Part shown: positions 52,375-63,005 of the stretch, one piece after another
Position numbering within the stretch: the first letter of the stretch is position 1
Layout: every line of letters starts with the position of its first letter
NCBI RefSeq assembly: GCF_905171775.1
Contig: NC_053499.1
Span: forward strand, 85,040,669 to 85,104,668
Direction: 5' to 3'
Length of the DNA stretch: 64,000 nt
From: Rana temporaria
Lineage: Eukaryota; Chordata; Amphibia; Anura; Ranidae
Notes under the pieces: generated by a model
The model's input: the letters and a program-made list of their open reading frames with translations, nothing else
The model's database searches: none
Told to the model about the DNA's origin: nothing
Translations under genes and position numbers: made by a program

Positions 52375-53552
52375 ATGCCCGGCACATCAATGGTTGTAAC
52401 GGCACTTGCCACTTTACAGGCACAAAGAAGGAGGAGGGCACAGAGGAGGAGGAGGAGGGCACAGGAGAGGGTTTACCGCCCACGGCGAGATCTTTTTGCC
52501 ATGCCTGCTTCAGAGGTGTATGGCAACTACAGATTTAACAGGGAAGCCATCCTGGAGCTCACAGAAATCCTGAAGGATGATCTCACCACCCCAACCCAAC
52601 GATCCCATGCCCTGCCACCTCTCCAAAAAGTAATGGCAACATTACATTTTCTGGCCACTGGGTCTTTCCAGCGCGCATCTGGAGGTCTGTCTGGGATGGT
52701 CCAGTCCTCTATGAGCAGGTGTGTCCATCAAGTGGTCCCTGCAATACTGCGGCGCATGGCCAATCAGTTCCAAAAGCCCACCCAGGAGGACCAGCGTCTG
52801 CAAACCATGACGGACTTTTATGAAATTGATGGGTTCCCACGGACCATCGGGGCGATAGACTGTACACATGTGGCACTACAGCCCCCCCATGACACTGAGC
52901 ACCTGTTCCGGAATCGAAAAGGCTGGCATTCTATAAATGTGCAGGTGATTGTAGATGCCCATGGCCTCATCTGGCACGTTTGTGCTAAATTTCCTGGTTC
53001 GTGCCATGACAGTTTTATTTTCCGGCAGACCAACATCTCCCGAGATTTGGAGATGAACGTGTATGGAGACAGCTGGCTGATTGGTGAGTGACATTTGTGT
53101 CAGGTATGTCCCCCCCATGATGCAGACATCACAAGGGGCACATGCATGACTAACATCCTCCTGTCTTTTCCCTTACAGGTGACTCTGGATATGCCCTGGG
53201 ACCCCACCTGATGACCCCCTTCAGGAACCCCCAAACCCCAGGAGAGCAACGCTACAACCAGGCGCACATTCGCACCCAGGCAGTTGTGGAACGCACATTT
53301 GGGCTTCTGAAGTCCCGCTTCAGATGCCTGGACAAGACTGGGGGTACATTGTTGTATTCCCCAGACTTTGTATGCCAAATAATTGGGGCATGTTGTATAC
53401 TCCACAACTTTGCCATGAGAAGGGGACTGCATATTGACTTATGTGCTTACCTGACCCCCCACCCAGGCAATCCCCCCCTAACCCACTCTACCCGGTCTGC
53501 TGAGGGCACAGCAGCCAGGAGACACCTTGCAGAAGGCATCTTTTCACAGTAA
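52375..53552 (+). CDS. Harbinger E transposase, intact, HARBI1-like
   Basis: Two exons give about 360 residues. Exon 1 (52375-53083) starts MPGTSMVVTALA, has Arg-rich RRRRAQRRRRR, then a helix-turn-helix-like region (LATG-type FLATGSFQRASGGLSGMVQ), first catalytic Asp in GAIDCTHVAL (about residue 162), the second in FPGSCHDSF (about 212) and GDSWLIG. Donor GTGAGT is at 53084, acceptor TTACAG ends at 53178. Exon 2 (53179-53552) has FRNPQTPGEQRYN, catalytic Glu in AVVERTFGLLK (about 274) and LHNFAMRRG. No stop or frameshift. Start chosen at MPG by comparison with the relatives; an upstream in-frame ATG at 52291 exists. It would excise and insert elements with matching ends. Confidence 0.92.
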
Positions 53553-53775
53553 ATGCACATAAATCATGTCACAATGAAATTTTTTGGATTCACCAAAAAC
53601 GCACATAAATCATGTCACAATGAAAATGTATGTTTGCACAGTAAATGCACATGAATAATGTCACAAAGAGAATGTATCTTTGATCAGTAAATGCACATTA
53701 ATTAGATCACAATGAGAATGTATTTTTTCACAGAAAACGCACATTAATTATCTCACAATGAGAATGCATGAATGC
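53549..53775 (+). repeat. Roughly 48-bp degenerate tandem repeat
   Basis: Four to five imperfect units with ATGCACAT-AAT-ATGTCACAATGA and AGAATGTAT, immediately after the transposase stop, in the 3' untranslated region of element E. AT-rich, non-coding. Confidence 0.7.
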
Positions 53776-54180
53776 ACACCACTGTGGTCCCTAGCACAGA
53801 CACATCACATGCACATCGAATTGGATTAGATCCAAGTACCCCCCCCCCTTTGGTACTTGGGAGCAGTAACGCCACACCACGGCTCCAATTATGTCACTGT
53901 GCATTCATACACCATTCAGGAACCTGGGATGACTTCTCCCTGGTCCTGGGGATCCCTACTCCACCAAAACTGAGGGTGACACCCTTATTTCATCAGGAAT
54001 GCCACCCCCCAACATTCACACATCATTCACACACATAAACCAAATCATAAGTACAGTATAAGAAACAAAATCATAAAAAAAACAAAAATAAAAAAAAGTA
54101 CCCCTGCAACTTAATGACGTTGCCGAGTGCTCCTTCTGGGCTGCCCACGGGCACGGCCACGGACAACTGGAGGATCTTCA

Positions 54181-54316
54181 CGGGGGGGGGGTGTTAGCAG
54201 GGGAAGAAGTATCTTCATGGGGGGAGGTGTGAGCAGGGGAAGGAGGATCTTCATGGGGGGAGGTGTGAGCAGGGGAAGGAGGATCTTCATGGGGGGGTGG
54301 GTGAGCAGGGGAAGAA
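54181..54316 (-). repeat. 36-bp tandem repeat in Myb-like exon 2
   Basis: Four units with GTGTGAGCAGGGGAAG and GGATCTTCATGGGGGGAG, encoding SPAHTSPHEDPP-type repeats on minus. Part of the Pro-rich region of the partner protein. Confidence 0.8.
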
Positions 54317-55034
54317 GGAGCCTCCCCTGGTGTCTGTCCTCCTGCTGGCCTGCCCTCCAAGGCCACGGCTATCCTTGTCAGACAGCCAGTGATGGCAGCC
54401 GTATTAGCCTGGCCAGCCCGGGTATTTTCCTCCACAGCCCGGGTATTGTCCTACACAGCCTGGGTGAGGGCAGTCACCTCCTGGCCCACGCCTGTTGTGG
54501 CGTTCTTCAGGTCCCACAAACATGTGATGACCCCCACTGAGTTGGTGGCCACATCACCCAGTGACTCCCTCATTACATCCAGGCTGTGCTCCATCTTGTT
54601 CAAAGTTTTTTTCATCTCACCCAGACTGCGGGTCTGCTGGGCATTGTCCCTCTGCAGACTGACCGGCAGACGCTCAAACCCCCCCTGGTCTCCTGGGTCA
54701 GCCTCCTGCTTGCCCCTGAGGCTTGTGGCCTGGGAGGAGGGGAGAGAGTGACCCATGGGGTTTGCTGCATGTTGGGGGAGGAGTGGGAGGGGCCACCCCT
54801 GATGGTGGCCTGACTGGTGCCAGCCTCTGGGGTAGCCTCTGGGGTAGCCTCAGGGGAAGACTCAAAGGTCCTATCTTGGCTCAACATGATTTCCCGGCCA
54901 ATCATAAAATGGTCATTCTCCTCCCCCTCATCCTCCTCCCACTGAACCTCCTCATGAGGGCAGGTGTGGACACTCCCCTCCCATGGGGAATCCTGCCCTT
55001 CTTGGGACTCCACATCAGCCTGTCTTGGGGGTGG

Positions 55035-55195
55035 TGCAGCAGCCTGCCCTGATGGGCCAGCAACCTCCTGCCCTGATGAGGCTGCCACCTCCTGCCCTGA
55101 TGGGGCTGCCACCTCCTGCCCTGATGACCCAGCAACCTCCTGGGCTGATGACCCAGCAACCTCCTGGGCTGATGGGGCTGCAATCTCCTGGCCAT
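55035..55195 (-). repeat. 30-bp tandem repeat in Myb-like exon 2
   Basis: About six units of CCTGCCCTGATG plus GGCCAGCAACCTC and variants, encoding SGQEVAGP/AP repeats. It begins exactly at the exon 2 acceptor. Confidence 0.8.
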
Positions 55196-55701
55196 CTGTG
55201 GAGGACACAAAACAATCACAGGTTGGTGGATCCACACACTTGGCACATCTTCCCTTCCCCCACCCACACATGCTAATCAACAGATAGAAAAAACAAAAAC
55301 TTACCTGTCCTCACAGGAGCATCAGAGTCAAAGCCAGGCAGGCCCACCACCTGCTGTGGGTGGAAACACTGGGTCACTGCCCATTCCTCCTCAGTCAGCC
55401 TGACTGGGCAGGGTCCCCCTCCTCCAGTGCCCCTTCTATGAGCATGCAGCGTTGCCAGCTTGTTCCGGGCCACGCTCTTCAAATCATTAATTTTTTTTTG
55501 TATGCCAGCGATGGTCCTGGTCTCCCCCCCCCGCGCCGCATTGATCCGATCGGTGATATTTTTAAGGATCTCCTTCCTCCTGGCCGGGGTGGTGTTCTGG
55601 CTCTCAGGGCCATGGAGAAAACGCCCATATTTGATGATGCCCTGAGCAAGAATTCGCTTCTTTCCCAGGGTAAAATTCAGCTTCCTGCGCTTGGGGGCCA
55701 T

Positions 55702-56390
55702 CACAGACACCACCCAGCAACAAGAAACTCACCCCAAAAAAAAAGCAACAATACACACACAACAAACAAACAAACAAACTCACTGCAAAAAAAAATACAA
55801 ACACAAGCAGACAGCTACTATAAATTAAAAAACAAACAGGCAAAAAAGGGAAACAAAAAAAAACCAAAAGACAAAAAACAAAAACACTTATCAAAAACAA
55901 ACACCAAATATACTCTACAACTCCGCAAACAACTTTTCTCACAAACACAACTCACCAACAAACACTGACAAACGTTCTGAACAGAAGCAACTTGCTCAAG
56001 GAAGGGAACACAGGGAAATACTTTTGCAAGGGAAGTGTGTTTGACTGGGGCTATTTACACACAGGGCGATCCTCAAACTAAGTACGCTTGGCCTTTTACC
56101 TATCTCACTGATTGCGCTGAGCTCAGTTCTGCACATGCCCAGTGAGAAGCAGATTTGTGCGTGCATGCGCAGTACAGCCGGCCCTTCATTTGCATGGGGT
56201 CACGGCTCATTACAATGAAGCACGCCCACTTCCTTCCCACTTGCAAAAACCCTGCCTTACGCCTCGGAATTTAAGTTACGTAAGCGCAATTTTGTGCGCA
56301 AATGCGATGTGGATACGGCACTTACGACACCAACTTAGGGCGCCGTAACTTAAATGACATAAGTTAGGTAAAACTAAATTTGCACAGCTT
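55702..56390 (-). other. Right inner region of Harbinger E, 5' of Myb-like gene
   Basis: A-rich (AAAC and AAACAAAC runs at 55735-55980), then a GC-richer terminal part with CATTTGCATGGGGTCACGG and palindromic TTACGTAAG (56275). It holds the untranslated leader and promoter of the Myb-like gene; no clear TATA box. The terminal part resembles 14390-14580 of element B. Confidence 0.5.
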
Positions 56391-56422
56391 TTTGAGGATT
56401 TGGCCCAAGGTTTTTGCTGCAT

Positions 56423-59400
56423 TTAACCACTTGACAACTGGGCACTTAAACACCCTTAATAACCAGACCAATTTTCAGCTTTCGGTGCTCTCACATTTTG
56501 AATGACAATAACTCAGTCATACAACACTGTAACCAAATGAAATTTTTGTCCTTTTTTTCCCACAAATAGAGCTTTCTTTTGGTGGTATTTGATCACCTCT
56601 GTGGTTTTTATTTTTTCCGCTATAAATGAAAAAAGAAAGAAAATTTTGTAAAAAAAATGAATTTTTCTTCATTTCTATTATAACATTTTGCAAAAAAGTA
56701 ATTTTTTTCATAAATTTGGCCTAAAATGTATACTGCTACATATCTTTGGTAAAAAAAAAAAAATTGGGTTATTATTTAGTCTGGGTGAAAGTTATAGGGT
56801 CTACAAGCTATGGTACCAATTACTGAAAATTGATCAATTTGATCACACCCGATGTACTGACAGCCTCTCTCATTTCTTGAGACCCTAACATGCCAGAAAA
56901 GTACAAATACCCCCCAAATGACCCCTTTTTGGAAAGAAGACATTCCAAGGTATTTAGAAAGAGGCATGGTGAGTTTTTAGAAGTTGTAATTTTTTCCCAC
57001 AATTCTTTGCAAAATCAAGATTTTTTTTTTTTTCACAAAATGTTCATATTCGCCGGTTATTTCTCACACACAGCATATGCATAACACTAATTACACCCCA
57101 AAAAACATTCTGCTATTCCTCCCGAGTATGCCGATACCAAATGTGTGAGACTTTTACACAGCGTGGCCACATACAGAGGCCCGACATGCAGGGAGCACCA
57201 TCAGGCGTTCTGGAGCACCCAGACCAGTTCTGACATTCCTCTCCTACATGGAAAAATCACCATTTATGTGCTAGAAAATTACATAGAACCCCAAAACATT
57301 ATATATGCTTTTTTAGCAAAATCCCTAGAGAATACAATGGCGGTCGTTGCAACTTTTTATCGCGCACGTTATTTTCGCAGCAATTGTTCGAATGCGTTTT
57401 TTTGGAAATAAAACGGTTTTGTGCTTTTAAAAAAAAAAAAACATTAAAGTTAGCCCAATGTTTTTGCATAATGTGAAAGATGAAGTTACGCCGAGTCAAT
57501 AGATACCCAACATGTCACCCTTCAATATTGCACACGCTTGTGGAATGGTGCCAAACTTCGCTACTTAAAAATCCCCATAGGCGACGCTTTAAATATTTTT
57601 ACTGGTTACATCTTTTTAGTTGGAGAAGAGCTCTAGGGCCAAAAGTATTGCTCTTGCTCCAACGTTCGCAGCGATACCTCACATGTGTGGTTTGAACACC
57701 GTTTTCATATGTGGGCGGGACTTGCGTGTGCGGTCGCTTCTGTATACGAGCACGCAGGAACAGGGGCGCTTTAAAAAAAAAAAAAAATTTTATTGTTCAT
57801 TTCACTTTATTTATTTTAGTTTGATACGTTTTTCCCCAAAAATAAATGTTTTGATCACTTTTATTCCTATTACAAGGAATGTAAACATCCCTTGTAATAG
57901 GAATATAGCATGACAGGTCCTCTTTACAGTGAGATGTGGGGTCAATAAGAACCCACATCTCACCTCTAGGCTGGGAAGCCTGAAAAAAAATAAAAAAAAT
58001 AAAACGATCCTGGTTTCGATCGTAGCGGTGAGTCAGAAGAGGCACCGGAGGGAGAAGGGAGGGGAGACGTCCCCTTTCGCCTCCCGTAAGAACAATCAAG
58101 AGGCGGAACAGCCGACATGATTGTTCTTATGGTGTAGGGAATCGCCGGCTGAAAAAAATGATATCTGAATGATGCCTGTAGCTGCAGGCATCATTCAGAT
58201 ATCCCTGCACAAAGTCAAGGACGTCATGACGGCCGGCGGGCGGGAAGTGGTTAAAACGCATTTTTTCCCCAGAGTATTTTCTGGGTACTGCAGAGTATTA
58301 GCCAGGGTATTGCAGAGTATTGGCCGGGGTATTGCAGAGTATTGGTGTTGGGGTATTGCAGAGTATTAGCCGGGGTATTGCAGAGTATTGGTGCGGGGGT
58401 ATTGCAGAGTATTAGCCGGGGTATTGCAGAGTATTGGTGTTGGGGTATTGCAGAGTATTGGTGTTGGGGAATTGCAGAGTATTGGTGCAGGGGTATTGCA
58501 GAGTATTGGTGCGGGGGTATTGCAGAGTATTGGTGCGGGGGTATTGCAGAGTATTGGTGCGGGGGTATTGCAGAGTATTGTGCGGGGGTATTGCAGAGTA
58601 TTGGTGCGGGGGTATTGCAGAGTATTGTGCGGGGGTATTGCAGAATATTGTGCTGGGGTATTGCAGAGTATTGGTGCGGGGGTATTGCAGAGTATTGGTG
58701 CGGGGGTATTGCAGAGTATTGGTGCGGGGGTATTGCAGAGTATTGGTGCGGGGGTATTGCAGAGTAATTGCGCAGAGTAATTGTGCAGGGGTATTGCAGA
58801 GTATTGCCGGGGAGTAATGCAGAGCATTGCCGGGGAGTAATGCAGAGTATTGCGCAGGGGAGTAATGCAGAGTATTGCGCAGGGGAGTAATGCAGAGTAT
58901 TGCGCAGGGGGGTATGCAGAGTATTGAGCAGGGGGGGTATGCAGAGTATTGCGCAGGGGGTGGTATGCAGAGTATTGCGCAGGGGGGTATGCAGAGTATT
59001 GCGCAGGGGGGTATGCAGAGTATTGCGCAGGGGGGTATGCAGAGTATTGCGCAGGGGGGTATGCAGAGTATTGCGCAGGGGAGGTATGCAGAGTATTTCG
59101 CAGGGGGGTATGCAGAGTATTGCGCAGGGGGGTATGCAGAGTATTGCGCAGGGGGTATGCAGAGTATTGCGCAGGGGGGGGGTATGCAGAGTATTTCGCA
59201 GGGGGGGGGGTATGCAGAGTATTTCGCAGGGGGGGGGGTATGCAGAGTATTTCGCAGGGGGTATGCAGAGTATTTCGCAGGGGGGTATGCAGAGTATTTC
59301 GCAGGGGGGTATGCAGAGTATTGCGAAGGGGGGTATGCAGAGTATTGCGCAGGGGAGGTATGCAGAGTATTTCGCAGGGGGGTATGCAGAGTATTGCGCA

Positions 59401-60396
59401 GGGGGGTATGCAGAGTATTGCGCAGGGGAGGTATGCAGAGTATTTCGCAGGGGGGTATGCAGAGTATTGCGCAGGGGGGTATGCAGAGTATTGCGCAGGG
59501 GGTATGCAGAGTATTGCGCAGGGGGGGTATGCAGAGTATTTCGCAGGGGGGGGGGGGATGCAGAGTATTTCGCAGGGGGGGGGGGTATGCAGAGTATTTT
59601 GCAGGGGGGTATGCAGAGTATTTCGCAGGGGGGTATGCAGAGTATTGCGAAGGGGGGTATGCAGAGTATTGCGCAGGGGAGGTATGCAGAGTATTTCGCA
59701 GGGGGGTATGCAGAGTATTGCGCAGGGGGGTATGCAGAGTATTGCGCAGGGGGGGTATGCAGAGTATTTCGCAGGGGGGGGTATGCAGAGTATTTCGCAG
59801 GGGGGGTATGCAGAGTATTTCGCAGGGGGGGTATGCAGAGTATTTCGCAGGGGGGGTATGCAGAGTATTGCGCAGGGGGGTATGCAGAGTATTGCGCAGG
59901 GGGGTATGCAGAGTATTGCGCAGGGGGGTATGCAGAGTATTGCCGGGGGTATGCAGAGTATTGCGCAGGCGGGGTATTGCAGAGTATTGTAGGGGGGGTA
60001 TTGCAGCGTATTGCAGAGTGTATTGCACAGTATTGCAGAGTGTATTGCACAGTATTGCAGGGGGTTTCAGGGATGGCTGAGCAGGGATGGATGGATCTGT
60101 GACTGCAATAGTCACAGATCCATCCACAGCGCTGCTGACACCCGCGCTCCCCCCTCTCACACTGTACCGCTCGGTACAGAGAGAGGAGGGAGGAACCGGC
60201 GTCATCAAAAGACGCCGGTTTGTTTACATGTGATCGCTCCGTCATTGGACGGCCGCTATCACGGATGTTCCCGTGTGCGCGCCCCAGGGGACGCGCGGGA
60301 GAGAGACTCTGGGAGGACGTACATTGACGCCCTCCTAGAGTTAACCACCCGCCCTGTAGACGAATATTGTCTATGGGGCGGTTACCAAGTGGTTAA
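56423..60396 (+). mobile_element. Composite TTAA-flanked (piggyBac-like) element, copy 2
   Basis: TTAA plus CCACTTGACAACTGGG at 56423 and ACCAAGTGG plus TTAA ending at 60396. The left 1.8 kb is nearly identical to 3718-5557 and again ends in an internal GGGAAGTGG-TTAA terminus (about 58242-58255). A minisatellite (58275-60065) and the hairpin tail follow as in copy 1. The LINE reading frame on both sides joins correctly if one TTAA is removed, so the whole 3.97 kb entered as one unit. No transposase. Confidence 0.75.
58275..60065 (+). repeat. G-rich 20-24 bp minisatellite, copy 2
   Basis: Same basic word GTATTGCAGAGTATTG as in copy 1 for 58275-58800, then a different unit family GGGGGGTATGCAGAGTATT(G/T)CGCA (about 20 bp) for 58890-59960, with G-runs of up to ten or more. 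A block of about 330 bp seems duplicated (59090-59400 and 59440-59740 share unit order). Long frames on both strands are artefacts. Confidence 0.9.
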
Positions 60397-61306
60397 AAGG
60401 AATGGGGTGAGGGATGTTCTGTAGTCTTTCCTCTGTCCTTCCATAGCATGGAATAAACATTTCCAGGGATCCAATCCTATCTCCTTCCCTTCTATCTGTT
60501 TTATTAATCCTAGAACCTCCACCCAATATGTTTGGATAAATCTGCAGTGCCACCAGATATGAGCATGGTTTCCTTCTTCCCCACATTCCCTCCAGCACCA
60601 GGGCGATGTATCACAGTTTATTTTACGCATTTTAGTGGGGACATAATACCATTTGGTCAGTAACTTATAATTCATTTCTTTCTCCTTTGTGTCCTTTGAT
60701 GTAGAATGTACATAATCCATAACCTTTTTCTTCAACCTCTCCGGAACTTTTTGTTTTAGTTCTATTTCCCATTTTTCCAGGGGGTGAGTGGTCCCCTCCT
60801 CATTAGTGGATATCAATAACCTATAAATTTTGGAAATTGTCCCTTTTCTATTCATCCCTCCTTGATCTATTAATCTTTCCCAGGGATTTAATCTTTCAAT
60901 ACTTCGCAAAGGTTTTGGAAGGGATTCAGTGAAATGTTGGAGCTGCACGTACCTCCAGCTATCCCATTGCGATCTTCCATATTTTTCTCGTAGTTCTTCT
61001 AATTGGCACAGCCTATTCCCCTTTAAAACATCCCCTAACCTTAATTTCTCAGAGTGTGTCCATTTTAGGTATAGTTTATTATTTTTTCCCGGTGGGAAAT
61101 AATCATTTCCCGTTAAGGACATCAATGGGCTATTATATTTCCCCTCCGAGTCTCTAATTAATTTATCCCATATCTTGAATGTTTCTATTGTAATTGGGGA
61201 GGATGCCTTCGGGAGATCTCTGTATTTTTTCGGGATCCAAATAGTCTGTCCCAACTCCATTTTACTCATATTTTCTTCTAAAGACACCCATTTCTTATGT
61301 GATATA
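60397..61306 (-). pseudogene. L1-like LINE ORF2, middle/C-terminal fragment
   Basis: Minus-strand open stretch encoding the region after the RT domain: KKWVSLEENMSKMELGQTIW, YVQLQHFTESLPKPL, VPERLKKKVMDYVHSTSKD, YKLLTKWYYVPTKM and a Cys/His motif SPWCWRECGEEGNHAHIWWH. It ends with SLTPFLL at the TTAA of the composite element, and its continuation is the fragment 51971-51217. Upstream it is cut at 61307 by a hAT-type end. It is a LINE family different from the one at 36547. Confidence 0.85.
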
Positions 61307-61690
61307 CAGGGCCGGACTGGCCTACCGGGATCCCGGGAAATATCCCGGTAGGCCGCCTGCACTCAGTGCCCTGTGGCCGCTGATGGCTCGGAGCTTGTCT
61401 GTTGCCTGTCAGTCAGTAAAGCAAAGAGCAGCGGCGGCCGCCGCAATGCCTACTCTGATCCGGCGCCGGCGCGCCGCCCACTGAGCTGCCTCCTCTCCTG
61501 CTTCCCTCAGTGATGATATCCATGCCTGAGTGGAGCTGGAGCAGAAGAACGCCGAGCTGCTGCTTGATTTCTCCTCCTTCCATCTATCACGTGCGGCGCC
61601 AGCTCCGCCCACTGCATGAAGAAGAGCCACGAGTGAGAGCAGCAGGAGAATAGGAGAAGTAAACGGCCATGGAGATTCTCAGACTCTCAT
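61307..61690 (+). mobile_element. hAT-type left end (CAGGGCCGGACTGG...)
   Basis: CAGGGCCGGACTGGCC at 61307 is a typical hAT-like terminus, followed by a CCGGGATCCCGGG-centred palindrome (61321-61350) and GC-rich non-coding sequence (GCGGCGGCCGCCGC at 61431). The matching right terminus is not in the window, so the CT satellite may be internal to it. No gene is supported. Confidence 0.45.
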
Positions 61691-61699
61691 CATTACAAG

Positions 61700-62734
61700 G
61701 TGCATCTCTCTCTCTCTCTCTCTCTCTCTCAAAGCAAACTACCGTAATTATTTTGTTTGCCTGTAAATCGTCTGCAGAGCATTGTTTCTCTTTCCCACCA
61801 TTGCAGCCCCCCCCTCTCTCTCTCCCTCCCCCCACCATTGCAGCCCCCCCTATCTCTCTCTCTCTCTCTCCCTCCCCCCACCATTGCAGCCCCCTCTCTC
61901 TCTCTCTCCCCCCACCATTGCAGCCCCCCCCCTCTCTCCCCCCCCCATTGCAGCCCCCTCTCTCCCCCCACCATTGCAGCCCCCCTCTCTCTCTCTCTCT
62001 CCCCACCATTGCAGCCCCCCTCTCTCCCCCACCATTGCAGCTCCCCCTCTCTCTCTCCCCCACCATTGCAGCCCCCCTCTCTCTCTCCCCCCACCATTGC
62101 AGCCCCCCTCTCTCTCTCCCCCCACCATTGCAGCCCCCTCTCTCTCCCCCCCACCATTGCAGCCCCCTCTCTTTCTCTCCCTCCACCATTGCAGCCCCCC
62201 CTCTCTCTCTCTCCCCCCCCCACCATTGCAGCCCCCCCTCTCTCTCTCCCCCACCATTGCAGCCCCCTATCTCTCTCCCCCCCACCATTGCAGCCCCCTA
62301 TCTCTCTTCCCCCCACCATTGCAGCCCCCCTCTCTCTCTCCCCCCACCATTGCAGCCCCCCTCTCTCTCCCCCCCCACCATTGCAGCCCCCCTCTCTCTC
62401 CCCCCCACCATTGCAACCCCCCACCATTGCAGCTCCCCCTCTATCTCTCCCTCACCATTGCAGCCCCTCTTTCTCTCCCCCACCATTGCAGCCCCCCTCT
62501 CTCTCCCCCCCCATTGCAGCCCCCCCCCCTCTCTCCCCCCACCATTGCAGCCCCTCTCTCTCTCCCCCCACCATTGCAGCCCCCCTCTCTCCCCCACCAT
62601 TGCAGCTCCCCCTCTCTCTCTCCCCCACCATTGCAGCCCCCCCTCTCTCCCACCATTAAAGCCCCCTCTCTCTCACACACTATAGCAGCACTTTTCTCTC
62701 TCTCACCATTGCAGCCCCCCCTCTCTCTCTCTCT
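61700..62734 (+). repeat. CT-rich satellite, part 1
   Basis: About 30 units of CTCTCTCTC-CCCCCACCATTGCAGCCCCC, 25-45 bp, variable in the CT and C runs. Each unit carries CACCATTGCAG, which resembles a splice acceptor (pyrimidine tract plus CAG), though nothing indicates splicing. Apparent Pro/Ser-rich and Gly-rich frames on the two strands are artefacts of the repeat. Confidence 0.9.
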
Positions 62735-63005
62735 GGCCCCATACACACAGCCGAGGAACTCGACGTGCCAAACACATCGAGTTCCTCGGCGTGTTCAGTC
62801 CTGGAGCCGCCGAGGAGCTCGGCGGGCCGAGTTCTCCCATAGAACAACGAGGAAATAGAGAACATGTTCTCTATTTCCTCGCCGAGGTCCTCGTCGGCTT
62901 CTTCGGCCGAAAGTGTACACACGGCCGGGTTTCTCGGCAGAATTCAGCTCTGAACCGAGTTTCTGGCTGAATTCTGCCGAGAAACTCGGTCGTGTGTACG
63001 GGGCC
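62735..63005. mobile_element. 271-bp palindromic MITE in the satellite
   Basis: Ends GGCCCCATACACACAGCCGAG and CTCGGTCGTGTGTACGGGGCC; the inside consists of inverted repeats (GAACTCGACGTGCC.., GAGAACATGTTCTC near 62861, GAATTCAGC arms near 62940-62975). It is flanked by CTCT on both sides, so a TSD cannot be told from the satellite. Its terminus type is like the MITE at 21757. Confidence 0.75.

Larger units (their letters stand above)
54111..55701 (-). pseudogene. Harbinger E Myb/SANT-like partner, broken
   Basis: Exon 1 (55305-55701) starts MAPKRRKLNFTLGKKRILAQ and holds the SANT-type domain to KKINDLKSVARNKLATLHAH and RGTGGGG. Donor GTAAGT is at 55304, acceptor CCACAG precedes 55195. Exon 2 begins with GQEVA-type repeats, an acidic stretch (EEDEGEENDH) and LSQDRTFESSPEAT. 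A frameshift near 54755 moves to the frame of LRGKQEADPGDQ and MKKTLNKMEHSLDVMRESLG, a TAG stands at about 54451, and another shift occurs in the C-run near 54185 before the basic end RGRARGQPRRSTRQRH (stop 54113-54111). Not functional, in contrast with the transposase. Confidence 0.82.
51972..56406. mobile_element. Harbinger element E, with intact transposase
   Basis: Perfect 16-bp termini GGGCCAAATCCTCAAA (51972) and TTTGAGGATTTGGCCC (ending 56406). Flanks read TAA-T on the left and AA on the right; the LINE frame it interrupts implies a TAA-type TSD with one changed base. Transposase on plus (52375-53552), Myb-like partner on minus (54111-55701), convergent. The left-end promoter has octamer ATGCAAAT at 52166-52173 and TATAAA at 52266. 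The right interior (55702-56390) is A-rich with AAAC repeats, then palindromic end sequence. Confidence 0.92.

Noticed and set aside
58251..60245. 664-codon minus-strand frame and several about 400-codon plus-strand frames
   Set aside because: Same minisatellite effect (repeated NTLHTP / YAEYCAGG peptides); no conserved protein and both strands open.
61587..62858. Pro/Ser-rich and Gly-rich proteins of 230-358 residues
   Set aside because: Translations of the CT satellite, open in several frames at once.
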